DNA from: Pachypanchax playfairii
Lineage: Eukaryota; Chordata; Actinopteri; Cyprinodontiformes; Aplocheilidae
Assembly (NCBI GenBank): GCA_006937955.1
Contig: SSNP01000001.1
Span: 3,664,819-3,728,818, forward strand
DNA length: 64,000 nucleotides
Direction of reading: 5' to 3'
Shown here: positions 26,658 through 38,663 of the stretch, piece by piece
Numbering within the stretch: position 1 is the stretch's first letter
Layout: every line of letters starts with the position of its first letter
The notes under the pieces: generated by a model
What the model was told of the DNA's origin: nothing
The model's database searches: none
Seen by the model: the letters and a program-made list of their open reading frames with translations, nothing else
Translations under genes and position numbers: made by a program

Positions 26658-27188
26658 TTAAAGAGTCCCTTCCATTAAAAATGTTTTTTCTGAGGTTTAT
26701 GTTGAATATTTTAGCTCCACAGGTGTTCTTACCTTCACCTCTCAAACTACGCAGGTGGCGATAACACCTGAGTTCTCCCGAGTCCGAACGGCCTGTATCT
26801 GTTTCATCACAACTCCTTTGTTCGTTTGTTTTCGGCAGATCCCGCAGTTAAAACCACGCCTAGCGTGCTGCTGCTAAAAAGCTGTAGCATAAGACGTAGC
26901 AAACAGGAAGACACAACGTCTGACGTTGCCATGCACAGCAGGGCAGGAAACAGTATTCCTTGCTCTCATAGGCTAGTTTGTTAGCCAATCAGAGTCCAGC
27001 AAATTCGAACAATGAATTTGAACGAGCTGCTGCTCGAGGCCTGACAGAAGGAGCCGGAAACCACCCGAATTTTAACGTAAAAAAGTGTTTCCTGATGTTT
27101 TTTTTAGATATAAAATATTTCATATTACTGGTTAATACTTAAGAAATAACCACAAAGTCCTGAGATTTGTATGAAATGGCCTCTTTAA
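26658..27188. mobile_element. Second TTAA-flanked MITE, different family
   Basis: The left end is TTAA then AGAGTCCCTTCCAT. The right end, on the other strand, is TTAA then AGAGGCCATTTCAT. Eleven of 14 inner bases match. The 523-bp interior is GC-richer than its surroundings and has no long open frame. TTAA at both ends suggests mobilisation by a piggyBac-type transposase. The terminal sequence resembles the widespread fish repeats beginning 'ttaaagggcc', from memory. Confidence 0.65.
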
Positions 27189-28299
27189 TTTCTAAAGATT
27201 CTGTTTCATTATTTTAATCCAATGAACAGACTGTTCTCTGACTGAGACACAATGGCAAACATACACATTAGTGGTCTAATTTCCTAGTTGGGGCTGTAAA
27301 AAATCTGCTCAAGTTCAAAGAATCAAGTGTTTGTTGTTCCATACTGGTTCACAAGCAGTGCAAAACCATGTACTGGAACACAGTAAAGTTATCCCATACA
27401 AACACAGTCATCTTTTTTCCACTGCACAATAAACTTTTTGCAGCAAAAATATGTTTTTTGTTTTTTTTTATCAGCCAATGGTTGCATTTCCTGTGGAAAA
27501 TCAACATTATGAGAGATTTGTTTGTGTTTACATCATAGCTGTCTGTTGTTGAGACTATTATGACACAACATGACAAATCACAAACACAGAATATAAACTA
27601 TAAAATGCCCCCAAAATACCCATGGCCCCCTTCAGCAATGCCCTTGTTGCTGCACTAAACTTCTTTGTTTTAGGTATTTTGTGCAAACAAATGTTTGTCA
27701 TCACATTATTCTTATAAAAAGGATTTTATGTGGCCTGTTTTAAATTACACCAATTCAATAGGCTTACCTCTGAAAGCAGTGGTTCATAATCCCTTTGTTC
27801 CTGATTATTCAGCATTTTTTTTTTAAGTACAAATATTTTATTGAGGCAAAAAATGGTTGTTTGAGTGTCGGCCCACTCAAATAACTTTCCATCCAAACAC
27901 TCACACGGCTCGACACGCCACCAGACAGATGTACAGTGTGTTCTTGATATGTGGCTCATTGACATCGCTGTTTACTTCTTCATGGAAAATTGTAGAGCTG
28001 ATGAGAAGAATGTGCTCCCCTAGGCTGTTAACTTCCTATTATTTCTGCATTTTTGATTTGAGTTGTAGTTGAATGGGTTTTTGTCACCAGGTGTGTTCCA
28101 GTACATGAAGGGTGAATGAGGGCAGCAGTAACGGCCCTGTAGAGGTTGAGTGGTACAATGATTAGACTGAATTAGACTGTTCTGCTGCAACATTTCTCAC
28201 TTTCACTGTTTAAACAAATATACTAAACTAATCTACACAATTTAACAACATTGATGGACTTATATACATGTATATAAAAAATGCTTTTTGGATTTTTTG
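27189..28299. other. Intergenic, nothing recognised
   Basis: AT-rich, with only short unassigned open frames and no repeat boundaries seen. Confidence 0.4.
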
Positions 28300-28400
28300 G
28301 GGGGTTCTCGAAGACATTTCTCTTCTCATCCGAGGAGCTTCATCTGTGCAGTTACATTTTAAAAGATGGAAATGAACTGACAAAGCTCCTCAGATGAAAA
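28300..28400. repeat. Fold-back repeat fragment
   Basis: Arms TCATCCGAGGAGCTT (28326-28340) and AAGCTCCTCAGATGA (28383-28397) are complementary at 14 of 15 positions around a 42-nt loop. The preceding GAAGACATTTCTCTTCTCATCC matches the outer part of a common teleost palindromic repeat family. It is probably a MITE remnant. Confidence 0.55.
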
Positions 28401-29937
28401 TTGAATCTTTTAACTTAAGAACAAATACAAAATTTGCCCTTTTTAACCTAACAGGCAGGATTGAAAGACTGTTTTTCAGTTTTCCCTGTTTTATCATGAT
28501 GTTTTGCATCAAGTATCACTTCAAAATCCAGTTCATTCAATTCAGATTAAAAAGTAATGTGTGTCTTTATGCTTTTACTTTGTAGAAACCAATTTATGAG
28601 CACATAAAGCTGCTAAAATAAAACATTTCTTCGACCCTTTATTTTGAAAGGTTAAACAAACTCTGGAAGATGTAGGATGTTTTCCAACAGCTTCCTACAC
28701 GTAAAGCACAGTCAGTGGGATTAAAAGAATAAAGTAGAGGAGTGAGGTTTTTTGGGGAGGGGCCGTAAATGACTTTCTATCAAACTGAAAGGTTGACAGA
28801 CTAATTGTTGTCTTTCATGAGATAATATCAGCCCTTACTGACTCTGCTTTGGATCTACATCTTTGTAGGAAAAACTTCTTGTGAGAAATTCAGCCTAACA
28901 GATTAATACCTGCACGTGCGCACGAACCCCCCCTCCTGTTGAAACTGTTAGGTGAAGCACGCATCAGACGTGTGAAGGAATCCAGAAAATAGCTGAATGG
29001 AAACTTTCTTTAACTGAATTGCAGTATTTCACAAGACAAACACGCACACTTAAACATGCAGACAGAAGTTATATTGTTTCATGAGAATGATCAGCTACAA
29101 AATCCAACCTCAGATTAAGGCATCCTCAGCCAGCCAGTCATGAGTTTTCTTTATTAGCTTTGCACACTTGTCAGCACAAAAAACATCCAGACTGTTAGGC
29201 TGAACATGAGCTAATTTATTCAGTTAATGTAGAATTATTTGTATTTGACTCTTTAAAATATACACATATGCAAGAATGCAGTTTACTATGGCACCATTTT
29301 CCAAACCCACACTGAGAACATTCAATTCTGACTAACATCAATAACCATCAGTCACACATCCATCCACATCCTCTTCCTGTCCGGATTTTCAATACAAACC
29401 TGTTTATAGGCAGTGATGCAGATCAAAATTTTGGGTTAGCTGTAAAGTTTATTTATCTGTACCCAGTCATTTGTATGTAACTGTGGAATACGGAATAGCA
29501 CACACAACCTTCTGTTTGGTGCCACTCGTGCATGTCTTCATGGATTGCAGAATTATGAAATGTAAGAGCAGAAAAGGAGCGAAGGAGGATTTAAGATGGA
29601 AAAGGACACATTCTCATCAGTCATCAAAGAGTCTGAAGCAGCTGGCTGAACTTTCATGTAAGAAAGTTTCGTATTTACAGTATTACAGTGTGTGAAATTT
29701 AGTTTTTCAGAAGCACATTGAATCCTAACTGACTGTTGAATTAGAGTACAGCTGGAGATTGTTTTACATATAAGTCTGTTTACTGGTTCAAAACATTTTT
29801 CCACCCTTAAAAAAACTTAAAGTTTTAATCAGAAAGCAAATCAAGCTTATTTGCTTCTGACATGTTTGTTTTTTCATGTTAAAATTCATCAAAAAAGGAA
29901 AAAGTTGCTTCAAAACCAAAAACTCTATTTGTAAAAG
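28401..29937. other. Intergenic, nothing recognised
   Basis: AT-rich, with no gene, RNA or clear element recognised. Confidence 0.4.
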
Positions 29938-30540
29938 ATCAATCTTTATTTATATAGCACTTTACCATCAGCCATAAGTGAACCAAAGTGCTTCCCGAAA
30001 CATAAAAAAGTTCAGCAGAATTAATCAGGTAAAACAGTCAAAACAAAGAATATATACAGAACAATGAGAACAATGACAGCTATAAAAGAAAAGGGACAAG
30101 GGATAAGCAGCTTTTAATTACCAAGTGCTACACGAAACAGGTGGATTTTTAGTTCAGATTTAAAACGGGCCAAGTCGATGATTCCTCGAAGATGCTCAGG
30201 TAGGGCATTCCAGAGCCTTGGGCCAGCAACCCCAAAAGAGCACTCACCCCAAGTTTTAGAGCTTGTTTGAGGAACCACCAACAGGTGTTGACGGGTAAAA
30301 ATGTAAAATCTCACTCAGATAAGACGGAGCAAGACCATAAAATACAGTAAAAACAAATGTTAAAAGTTTAAACTGAATTCTGTACTCGACCGGAAGCCAA
30401 TGCAGGGAATACAGAACTGGAGGGATGTGGTATTTGTCAACAGACGAGCCGCAACATTTTGGACAAGTTGTAACGTTTAGTAATGTTCTTTTTATTCCAA
30501 AATAAAGGGAGTTAGTCAAGCCTCGAGCTGATAAAGGCAT
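29938..30540 (-). mobile_element. 5'-truncated L2-like LINE, RT C-terminus and 3' end
   Basis: The minus strand encodes the C-terminal end typical of L2/Rex1-type reverse transcriptases. One frame (30540-30256) contains HIPPVLYSLHWLPVEYRIQF and YGLAPSYLSEIL. A second frame (30314-30114) contains GVAGPRLWNALPEHLR and FKSELKIHLFR before a stop. A frameshift near 30.3 kb separates them, so the copy is dead. After the stop comes a 3' UTR ending GTGCTATATAAATAAAG, the usual 3' tail of this clade. Everything upstream of the RT end is missing, as expected for an aborted reverse transcription. The clade (L2 versus Rex1) is inferred from recalled consensus patterns. Confidence 0.8.
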
Positions 30541-31914
30541 GAACAGTTTATATGAACATTTTTCAGATAGATGGTAGTTAACTTTGCAACATCAGTATCA
30601 AACACCAACAAGTGGTTTTTGCAATCTTGAACACTTCATAAAAAGTGTCTAAACACACATGCACTACTTATTATACCACAGGTTTATGATAAGGTCAACT
30701 GTAAGGTTAATCTGTCCTCTTTTTGCAGGTACATTTAATTCCCATTAATGTCATTCTCAATATTTGTAGAAAATAAAGCCAAGACACACATCCAACAAAG
30801 TCAGTCTATAAATCTTTGGCTGACTAAATATATAAACATTAACAGAGTCTCAATACAGCCACATGTGTTTTCAGTCATCACGTATGAGAGATATTTATCA
30901 TCATTTGATTCCTGCACACACCACGAGGGTGCACAAGTACTTTTTTTTACTAGCTAGGTCTGAGATTCCTCCTGAATTTAAGGGCTTCATAGCAAATCCT
31001 GTTTGGCAGCATAGTCTTCAGTAGCTCTCAGTCCAGAGGATATTTAATCACAGTAAAGCTAAAAGAAAAGTTTGACTTTGTTCATTCAGAATCAGTTTGA
31101 CTGACAGGGTTAAACATCAAACATGAGTCTATTCGAACAGTCTTACCTTTTGTGCTAATTATAAGTAATAATTGAGAACATTCACAACCTACAGCAAATT
31201 AATTAATTAATAGTTTCTTGTTCTTTTATATTCTGAGAAAATAAACTGTAGAGAAGAAGACCTTTTTATTTTTTATTATTCTGCTGCTTTAAACTGAAAA
31301 AGAAAGTGTTCCGATCTTGTTCATGATGAACTGTTTGCGGATGTTTTTCATTTAACTGTACACTTGAAAGGTTGTTCTAGGTTCACTACCTCAAATGTCT
31401 GACTGAATATCCTCTCAGGACAGAATGATACACACAGTTTCAGTTATTTTCTGCATTAAGCTGGACCACAAGGACTCAGTTTTTATGTTCTGGGAGTTCA
31501 TCTCTTGGATTTGGTCTTCTTTTCTAGTTTAGTGTCTCTTTGTTTCTTTAAATTTAACTTGTTAACTTTAGTTTGTAATTTTTACCGACTTTCCTGAAAA
31601 GGCTTTTTCATTGCGTTTAATTTTTCTTCCTAATTGAATCATAAAATCAGTTTTTATTGATTCCTTCTTGGTCTTTGCGTGTGTTTGATCTCCTCTGGTT
31701 CGCTTTGCATTTGTCAGTTTGCACTTAGTATTTGTTTTCTGGACGAATTTAGCTTGTGCTATTTGGTTTTCCTGCTCAGCAGCACTTTTGGTTTTGAACT
31801 ATTTAGTTTGCAATAAGATAACTTTTTTGAAACACATTCTTCCTGGGAATTATTCACCACTTCACAGTATCAGTATTCAATAACAGAACAGATGTGACTG
31901 GATTAAAATGAAGG
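30541..31914. other. Intergenic, nothing recognised
   Basis: AT-rich, with no supported gene or element. Confidence 0.4.
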
Positions 31915-32190
31915 TTGCAGTTAGCATGGTTGTCTTGGAGGGAAGAAGTTTGCAGTTTCAACACCCAGCTGGGGTCTTCCTGCGTGTTCCCTCTGAGATT
32001 AAATTAAGGTTGATTAATTACTCTCGATTGGCCCTGAGTGTGAGTGTGTTAATGATTGTCCATGTGGCCCTGTGATGGACTGGCATCCAGTCCCAGGTGT
32101 TCCCTGCCTCTCATCCAGTGACCGCTGGACACAGAAACCAGCTGTTCTCCACATCCCTGCACACGAACAAGCAGGTGCATAAAATGAATG
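31915..32190 (+). repeat. SINE-like dispersed repeat, degraded copy
   Basis: The head has GCATGGTTGTCTTGGAGG and a degenerate B-box-like TTTCAACACCC. The body has 'GATTGGCCCTGAGTGTGAG' and the tail has 'CTGTGATGGACTGGCATCC' and 'CCCTGCCTCTCATCCAGTG'. It is the same family as 17694-17990, and this copy preserves the tail better. Confidence 0.6.
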
Positions 32191-34036
32191 AATGCATAAA
32201 CTTTAAACATTTCTGGAAATATTATGTGGTAACTGACCATGTAAAACATCTACTGAGTGTTTACAGAAGGCCTTGAAAATCAGTCAGAATAGTAAACTGC
32301 TGCTGCTCATGAGCTGTGACAATAAATCAACAAAGAAAGATTCAAGACATGGAAATCATAACAACAAAAACTCCAATCTCACTACCTGTAGAGATCAGCT
32401 GCTGTTTGGGAATCACTCAACAATGGGTCAATGTCATGTCTGCCATAGATTTGGATTTTCATGCCCCCATCTCTCAAAAACATGTAGCACATGTAGATAA
32501 TGCATATCTATTCTTCTTAGTACACAGAGTTCATTAAATTCTTCATCGAACTGCATCAAATATTATCCTGAGATTGAGCTCAGCCTCTTGTTGAATTACA
32601 GGGAGGTTAAAATCTGTGAACTTTAGCAGTTAATCAACGTAATGACATCCTTGTGCATTCTTGTTTCTGGTTTGTGTATGCAGATGTGTGAACAAATACG
32701 TTACTGTCTTAAAGGTTTTCCCACCCAAGCAGCTCAGAGGTGAGGAAGTTTTCCAACTTCTGACCGTCCTTTATGAGCATTTAGGAAAAACCTGGATTAA
32801 AGTAGTTTTAAGATTCAACTTTTCCACCTGGGTTTTGAAAAGCTCTGCAAAAACATGTTAAAATCTATTAAAGCATCTTAAGATCTGGACTAGCTTCTGC
32901 CTGCAAAACAGTGAGTGTCTTCTTTCTTTCTTTCTCTCAACTCGATGAATCTATTGACATCAGATTTTGTAGCATCTCTGAGACTTAGACAATCCTTTTA
33001 CCATCCAAAATGTCATTGTAAAAACAGAACTAAACAGCTGGATTTACCAGCAAACCTCAGCAGTTACAGATGAGCACTGCCATCTAGTGCTGGACGGTTA
33101 TCTTGGTGTTCTCACCATTAGCATCTGTTTGGTGTAAAGGGCCACCTACTTTGAGATCTCAATGTCCCGACTCAGTCTAACAGAAAGGATTTGCTGCTCA
33201 TTGAATTGTGGCTCAAATAAATCAGAACTTCAGCCTTAAATTTGCAAACATTCTTGGCAGAAAATGAACCAGAAAGGTTGGACGGTGGCATGGCGTGAAA
33301 TAAACATCCACCATGATTCTGTGGTGTGTTTAGATACTGGGATAAGTGTGTTTGGTTTATCTATGCTGTTGGTGAACTTTGTTGATTTTTAAAAATGTAT
33401 GGAAAATATTTCCCAGACACTGAAGTCATAATGAGGAATACTAAATAACATAAACATTACCATTTAAAAGAAAAAAATCAGAACTATTCCTTAAAATAAT
33501 CCTCTAAAACGGATGCTATTTCTTTATTAAATGTGAGAGAAAAATACAGGAATGTGAGAAAGTCCCAGAGTATAAAACCATGGATATATTCCCACATTCA
33601 GTCACTAACAGCTGATGTCTGTTAGACATCATTACTTCAATAAAATTACATCAGCTGGATCTCTGAGGACACTCTTGTGCTGCTGTCGCATGAGAAGATG
33701 AGCGGCATGGATCACGAGGTCTGTGGAGGGTGATGTAGACTTCTGAAGAGGGTCGTCTGAGGTGGAGTTTTATTGGTTTTCCCATGGGGCTTTCAGCCCA
33801 GCGGTGATGAGTCAGAACTCTTCTTGGCTCACTTTGAGACTTCACCATCCTGAGTATCTCTCTTTGAATCACATGATAGGAATGTTGGAATCACACTGCC
33901 GCTGCTTCTCTCCCAGGATCATCGTGATTTACATGGTTTCTAATTTGTGAAGAAGGAGCAAAAAGCTGCTTTGAGAAGAAAGATGCTGCTGGTAAAGCAC
34001 CTCCCCAAGTATTCATGCATTACATACATGCATTAT
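32191..34036. other. Intergenic, nothing recognised
   Basis: No supported gene. A (CTTT)n-like run lies at 32919-32938. Open frames on both strands at 33651-33950 are unassigned. Confidence 0.4.
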
Positions 34037-34545
34037 CAGAATCAGATTTAATTGGCCCAGTATGTTACACACACATGGAATTTAGCTCCCGTTCACTTTT
34101 GCTTTTGTTCTGATAGACAGACGTGTAACTATATTGGACATAGAACACAGACAAACACAAACTACATCAGCAGCACAGACCATATTATTAGATTATATAT
34201 ATATATAGATTAATAAATATAATTATTTACTTGAGAAAAATACGTTATTTCTTCATCAAGGTGTTAAACATGTTTAACATGGTGACAGTCTGGGAGAAGA
34301 AAATGTTTTTGTGTCTTGTGATTTTGGCCAGAGGGGAGAGAAAAGGTGAGATCCTGGGTGAGAAGACCCCTGCTGATGCTGAGTGAACTTTTTCCTCAAT
34401 CTGGAAGAGTACATGTTCCAGATTGAGGAGTACAGGTCCCGGATGGAGGGCAGATTAGCACCACTGATCCTCTCTGTAGACCGTATAGTTCTCTGCAGTC
34501 TGTTTAGTCGTTGACTGCTAGACTAGCAGAGGACAGGCTTGATAG
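34037..34545 (-). mobile_element. 5'-truncated non-LTR retrotransposon 3' end
   Basis: Read on the minus strand, the segment encodes a degenerate C-terminal LINE pattern. QRTIRSTERISGANLPSIRD corresponds to the usual 'QRVIKTAQKIIG..LPSL.DLY', and SSHPGSHLFSPLWPK corresponds to '.SHP.H.LF.LLPSGRRYR'. The 3' end reads CCAATTAAATCTGATTCTGA, like the attctg-type tails of these elements. The break lies against the (GGAT)n array. Stops and loss of key residues show it is dead. The clade differs from the 30 kb copy. Confidence 0.65.
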
Positions 34546-34550
34546 CTCTG

Positions 34551-34646
34551 TAGATGGATGGATGGATGGATGGATGGATGGATGGATGGATGGATGGATG
34601 GATATGGATGGATGGATGGATGGATGGATGGAGGAATGGATGGATG
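34551..34646. repeat. (GGAT)n microsatellite
   Basis: About 20 tandem copies of a 4-bp ATGG/GGAT unit, interrupted by one GGATAT and near the right end by a GGAATGGA variant. It sits directly at the truncated 5' side of the minus-strand LINE fragment. A peptide-like Ser-Ile-His-Pro repeat frame over it is a shadow. Confidence 0.9.
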
Positions 34647-34739
34647 TTAATCTTTTTTTTTTATTTATTCCTGTGAGATTTTGACATACTTCTTGCAATG
34701 TCATGAACTACGTACAGTTGAGCTGCATTACAGGCTTCA

Positions 34740-35511
34740 CGACAGCAGATGGCGCCAGAGCAGACTTAAGGTAAAATTGGCTTTTAACTTTGCAACCGGC
34801 AGTCGTCGCTAAAACTCCAGAAACAGCAGCTTTTCTTTGCCAAAATCTATCCCACAATCCCCACACACCGGTTGTGTGTTCATTTGAATAGTGAGACTGA
34901 AACGCTAATGCACAAGTAAATTGTACTTTAAGTTTAACCAGTTTGACGCATTTTGGATTTGCACATCAAAGGAGGCTGTACAGTACTTTACAAAATGAGC
35001 CGGTTGGTATTTAAATCCACTTTGTAAAAGATGGTAAAACAGTTGCTTGTTTTAATTACCTTTCATGAAGCCATATGTTCCCTGAGGTGGAAAGCTAACG
35101 TGTTAGCGCGGCCCAGCTAGTCACTTTCTACGTCTTCGTGTTTTCTTTAAATGCTAAATGCTATTAGCTAGAAATAACGTTAGCATTTCGAAATGAGGCA
35201 ACTTTTTGTTTCATTTGAACTCCTTTTTAAGTCGGTCGTTTCATATTTAGCTATACGAAATTTAATCGAGATCAGTGATAGATGCGAGTTTTGATGGAGT
35301 GTAACGAGCTAATAGCAGAGAAATGCCTGTTTATTTAAAATGTTTATATTTTTTTAAGTGTGTTTGTCTTTCCGATCATTGCTGCTTCGTAGATCCGAAG
35401 CAGTTAAATGTTAGCCAACATGTTAGGTCGTTAGCCTAGATAAGTTAATGACTTTGAATCCGGAAACAAGAGGTAAATTATCAATGATTGTCCCAATTGT
35501 TTGTTTTACAG
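34740..35511 (+). promoter_or_regulatory. KATNBL1: KATNBL1 5' region and probable non-coding first exon
   Basis: Between the microsatellite and the first coding exon lies about 0.8 kb of non-repetitive DNA, somewhat richer in CpG than the flanks. The acceptor before the first coding exon (TTTGTTTTACAG, ending at 35511) shows that at least one 5' UTR exon lies upstream. A possible donor is AAG/GTAAAA at 34770/34771. The transcription start cannot be fixed by eye. Confidence 0.45.
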
Positions 35512-35522
35512 TGTGTCTTATT

Positions 35523-38160
35523 ATGGCAGCTGGTAAGCAGCATGTTTGCCAATGGGAAGTCTTTAAAGTCTGCAGAAGTAAATCCAATGGCTTTAATCGA
35601 TCCTGTCAACAAGTTTCTGCTGAAGAGATGATGAAGCAGGTATGAAACCTAAACATTTAGTTTATATTGTTACCTTTCAGTATATGTGTGTTAAATCTTG
35701 GTTATAGTGAAGTACAGTTCAGTGGTGTTGTAGTGGTAGAAACTGTGACAGTGGCCTCATCCCCTGTCCTTTTGTTTTAGGTGGATATTAATAATAAGGA
35801 AGAGTTAGATAAGAACAGGTGAGTGTCTAATCCACGTGTGGGGGTTCATCTAAATGTGATCATTCACTCAGTGTCCCACAGATATTCCCTGTTAGCCACT
35901 GGAACATTTACCATGACCATTCTCATCATCTCTCTAGCCATATATTCCCTATTGTGGCTCATCTTAATGTTCTTCTTGGCAGATTACAGTTCAAAGTCCA
36001 GATTACAGGCAGAGCGAAGCAGTTGTCATCTTGCAAGCGGAAGAGTGGTTCATCGGTGGAGGTGGGCACCAAGCTGCGCCGCAGATCATCAAATGTAAGC
36101 CGTCCCTGTGACCCCGGCATGGCCAACAAAGAAAATGAGCTGACGTGCTCCGATGATGTGCGGGGCATTCGCTACTACAACTACTACGGGCTGCCGATGA
36201 ACTCTGCAGAGGCTTCCAAGATGGCGGGGGCCAGTTCCAAGTACAGTGACTTCACTGAGGTGAGACATGAAGCTAAAGCTCACTCACTTGCAATACGTCA
36301 ACATTTTTATTTAAGTAATTTTGAAGTCAAATATTGTCTGTTTTTGGGGTAGTTATCAAAGGAACATGAAGCTATGACTCGTGTCCTTTTTGGAAGAGAT
36401 CTTCGACTAAAAGTTGCACTAACATTATGGAGAAGAAATGCCAGCGAATTGGTGTCCTACTTAATAAGGTAAAAGCATGATAGATATTTGGTAGTTGGCA
36501 TCCATTTCCCCGTCGTACGCTTTATCTTCAGGTGTGTTTGCTTTACAGAATACAAGACAAAGGTGTGCTCATCGACTGCTTACCTGTCTTAACAAACAAG
36601 TAAGTCACATTTGGCTTTTACGTCTGTTTTTAAAAGCTTTTTCCCCCTTTTTTATGGATTTTAACTAGTTAATTGAAACTATTTTGTTGTCTTTGTGGAC
36701 AGAATATCTGAGTATACATGTAATATAATAGTTATGTAAGAATCCCTGGTGTCTTAGTTTTCTCCTTAATTCACAGAAGTTTCAGTTCATTCCTCGATCC
36801 ATCGTCCCATTCCCTGTTTCTTTTCCCACGTTACTGATACCCTGCTTACTTCTTTGTGTATTTATTCAGCCTTCAAACCGAAGCACCATGTTTGTCACTT
36901 GGCTGCTGCGTTGACCTCATGCCCCATGTCAAACTCATTCTTTCCAGTAAATACGAAGAGTAAGTAGCGTTATTTAATTCATGGTTGAGGAATCTGAATT
37001 GTATTTGTGATTAAATATTATTAAAACTACTTGCTTTTGTAATTTTGTAACATTTTTTGCTCAAATTATTTTGAATTTTATAGACACGTAACTGTGGGTT
37101 TACACTGGGTTCAATCCGTCATCAAGAAGTGGTGGCCAGAACTGTCAAAAAACGAGAAGAGACTGCGGGACAGTTGTTCAGAAGACAGGTGGGTCTTATA
37201 CACTTAAACATGGTCTCATAAAACCTCCTAAAGTTGGCAATAAGAAGGACGGCTGGTTGTTATGATCTCACAGATTGTTGTGGCACAAACTGATGTGATG
37301 GACATCAGAGCATAACGCTTCTGTGTTACAGTTCTTTCTTTAGCTAATGGTTTTAACTTTCTGGCTGATCAGCGCACGTCTTTAGCTTTAGTGACTGTTA
37401 AAATTCCAATATTTGTTTCAATTTGGTCCACTGATTATATACCCAGATAGGACAAAGATTTTATTCCTTCTGGAAGGTTTTAATGAAAAATAATCATTCA
37501 TAATACTGTTGAACAGCAAGAAGCTGTTTTTTTATGAACAAATGTAAATATGGCAACCTGAAATGAGAACCTTATCCCATCATGCTGCTGCAGTAAACAA
37601 GGTTGATTTAAAATGTAAAAATGTCCTAATGTTTGTGACTTTGCTGTCAGTTCTGTTTGTTTTTGAGGTTTTACTTGGTTAGACATTGGTGTGACCACGC
37701 CAAAGGGAAACATCCCAAACGCTGGACTAATGTTGCTGGTTTATTTCAGGAATATTGACATCATGAAGCAGCGACTGAAGGACTTGTGGAAGGAAGAAAG
37801 TCGATTGCGTTTGGTTCCAGGAACTATTGGCGATCTGGCAAAGGTTTGTCACACATCATTAGTTTATTCATCTGGAATTTACATTGTAAGATTTAATAAG
37901 ATGGAAGAACGTTACTGGATTAATTTCTTTTGTTTGGTTTTTCAGGCTCTGAAATATATAAACTTGGGTTAACATGAAAAGAGGTGGAAATCGTTTAGTG
38001 TTTTAAACAAAGTCATGTGATCTAATTATTTTGAGCTACATTACCGCATCAGAAAGTTTCAAATGAGCACAGACTCCTATATAAAAATAGCATTTATATC
38101 TGAATGTGTTTTGTCTGTCTTTTGCAGAACATTGAGACTTATCTACTGCAGCTGCCCTGA
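35523..38160 (+). CDS. KATNBL1: Katanin regulatory subunit B1-like protein 1 (KATNBL1)
   Basis: Binds katanin p60-type ATPases (KATNA1/KATNAL1) through a con80-like C-terminal domain and modulates microtubule severing. The human protein is nuclear in interphase and moves to spindle poles in mitosis (recalled). Coding exons: 35523-35639, 35781-35818, 35983-36259, 36353-36468, 36549-36599, 36870-36959, 37084-37188, 37750-37843, 38128-38160. All junctions are GT-AG and phase-consistent and give 306 aa; the human protein is about 304 aa. The start MAAGKQHV aligns with human MASETHNV and lies 11 nt after the acceptor; an in-frame ATG at 35448 would need readthrough of that acceptor. Residues 62-86 are basic (GRAKQLSSCKRKS, KLRRRSS), a likely NLS. 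ANKENEL (99-105) contains a KEN motif. The con80-like part starts near residue 145 (LSKEHEAMTRVLFGRDLRL) and includes WRRNASELVSYLIR, SLGCCVDLMPHVK, GLHWVQSVIKKWWPEL and the terminal NIETYLLQLP. Confidence 0.95.
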
Positions 38161-38657
38161 CAGCTGTTCCTGTAGCACTCCGAGGATATGACCACTACTG
38201 CTGATCACGATTATGTTTTGAACTGATAATGATGTTGCCAGAGAAATGGACTGCTTCATTCTCTTTTCACTCAAACCTCTTAACTGGGACTGAACATGAC
38301 AATTCAGACAGATTTAATCAGTGTGAGCTGGGGACTCCTGAGGGACGGCTGCAACGTCCTGCACAACAAATGTTTGCTTCACATTGAAGTGGACCGTCTT
38401 GTGAAGGGGCATGTTTAGTGGACCTCATGAGACAGGGCGTAATGTCGCTCTATGAAGTGCCAATGTCTTCGTCTCTTATTAAGTCGCTCTGTGTTTTGAT
38501 TGCCCTGCTGTTTTGTGCCTGGTTTCTCTGGAATCAGGAACTTGAATCTCCAGCTGTCTTTAAGTTATTAGTGTTTGTTTTCATTTTGCTTCTTCCTGTC
38601 ACTTTTGATCATATAATGTAAAATGACAAAACAAGTGATTCTTTTATTCTTCTTTTA

Positions 38658-38663
38658 AATAAA
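38658..38663 (+). terminator. KATNBL1: KATNBL1 poly(A) signal
   Basis: AATAAA about 500 bp after the stop codon, the first such hexamer in the 3' UTR. The next gene's start codon is only 464 bp further, so cleavage just downstream is expected. Confidence 0.7.

Noticed and set aside
34504..34704. Ser-Ile-His-Pro repeat protein on the minus strand
   Set aside because: It is a translation of the (GGAT)n microsatellite.
35448..35522. Upstream in-frame ATG for KATNBL1
   Set aside because: The intervening TTTGTTTTACAG at 35511 is a good acceptor, and the protein start after it aligns with the human start. The upstream part would be intron or 5' UTR.
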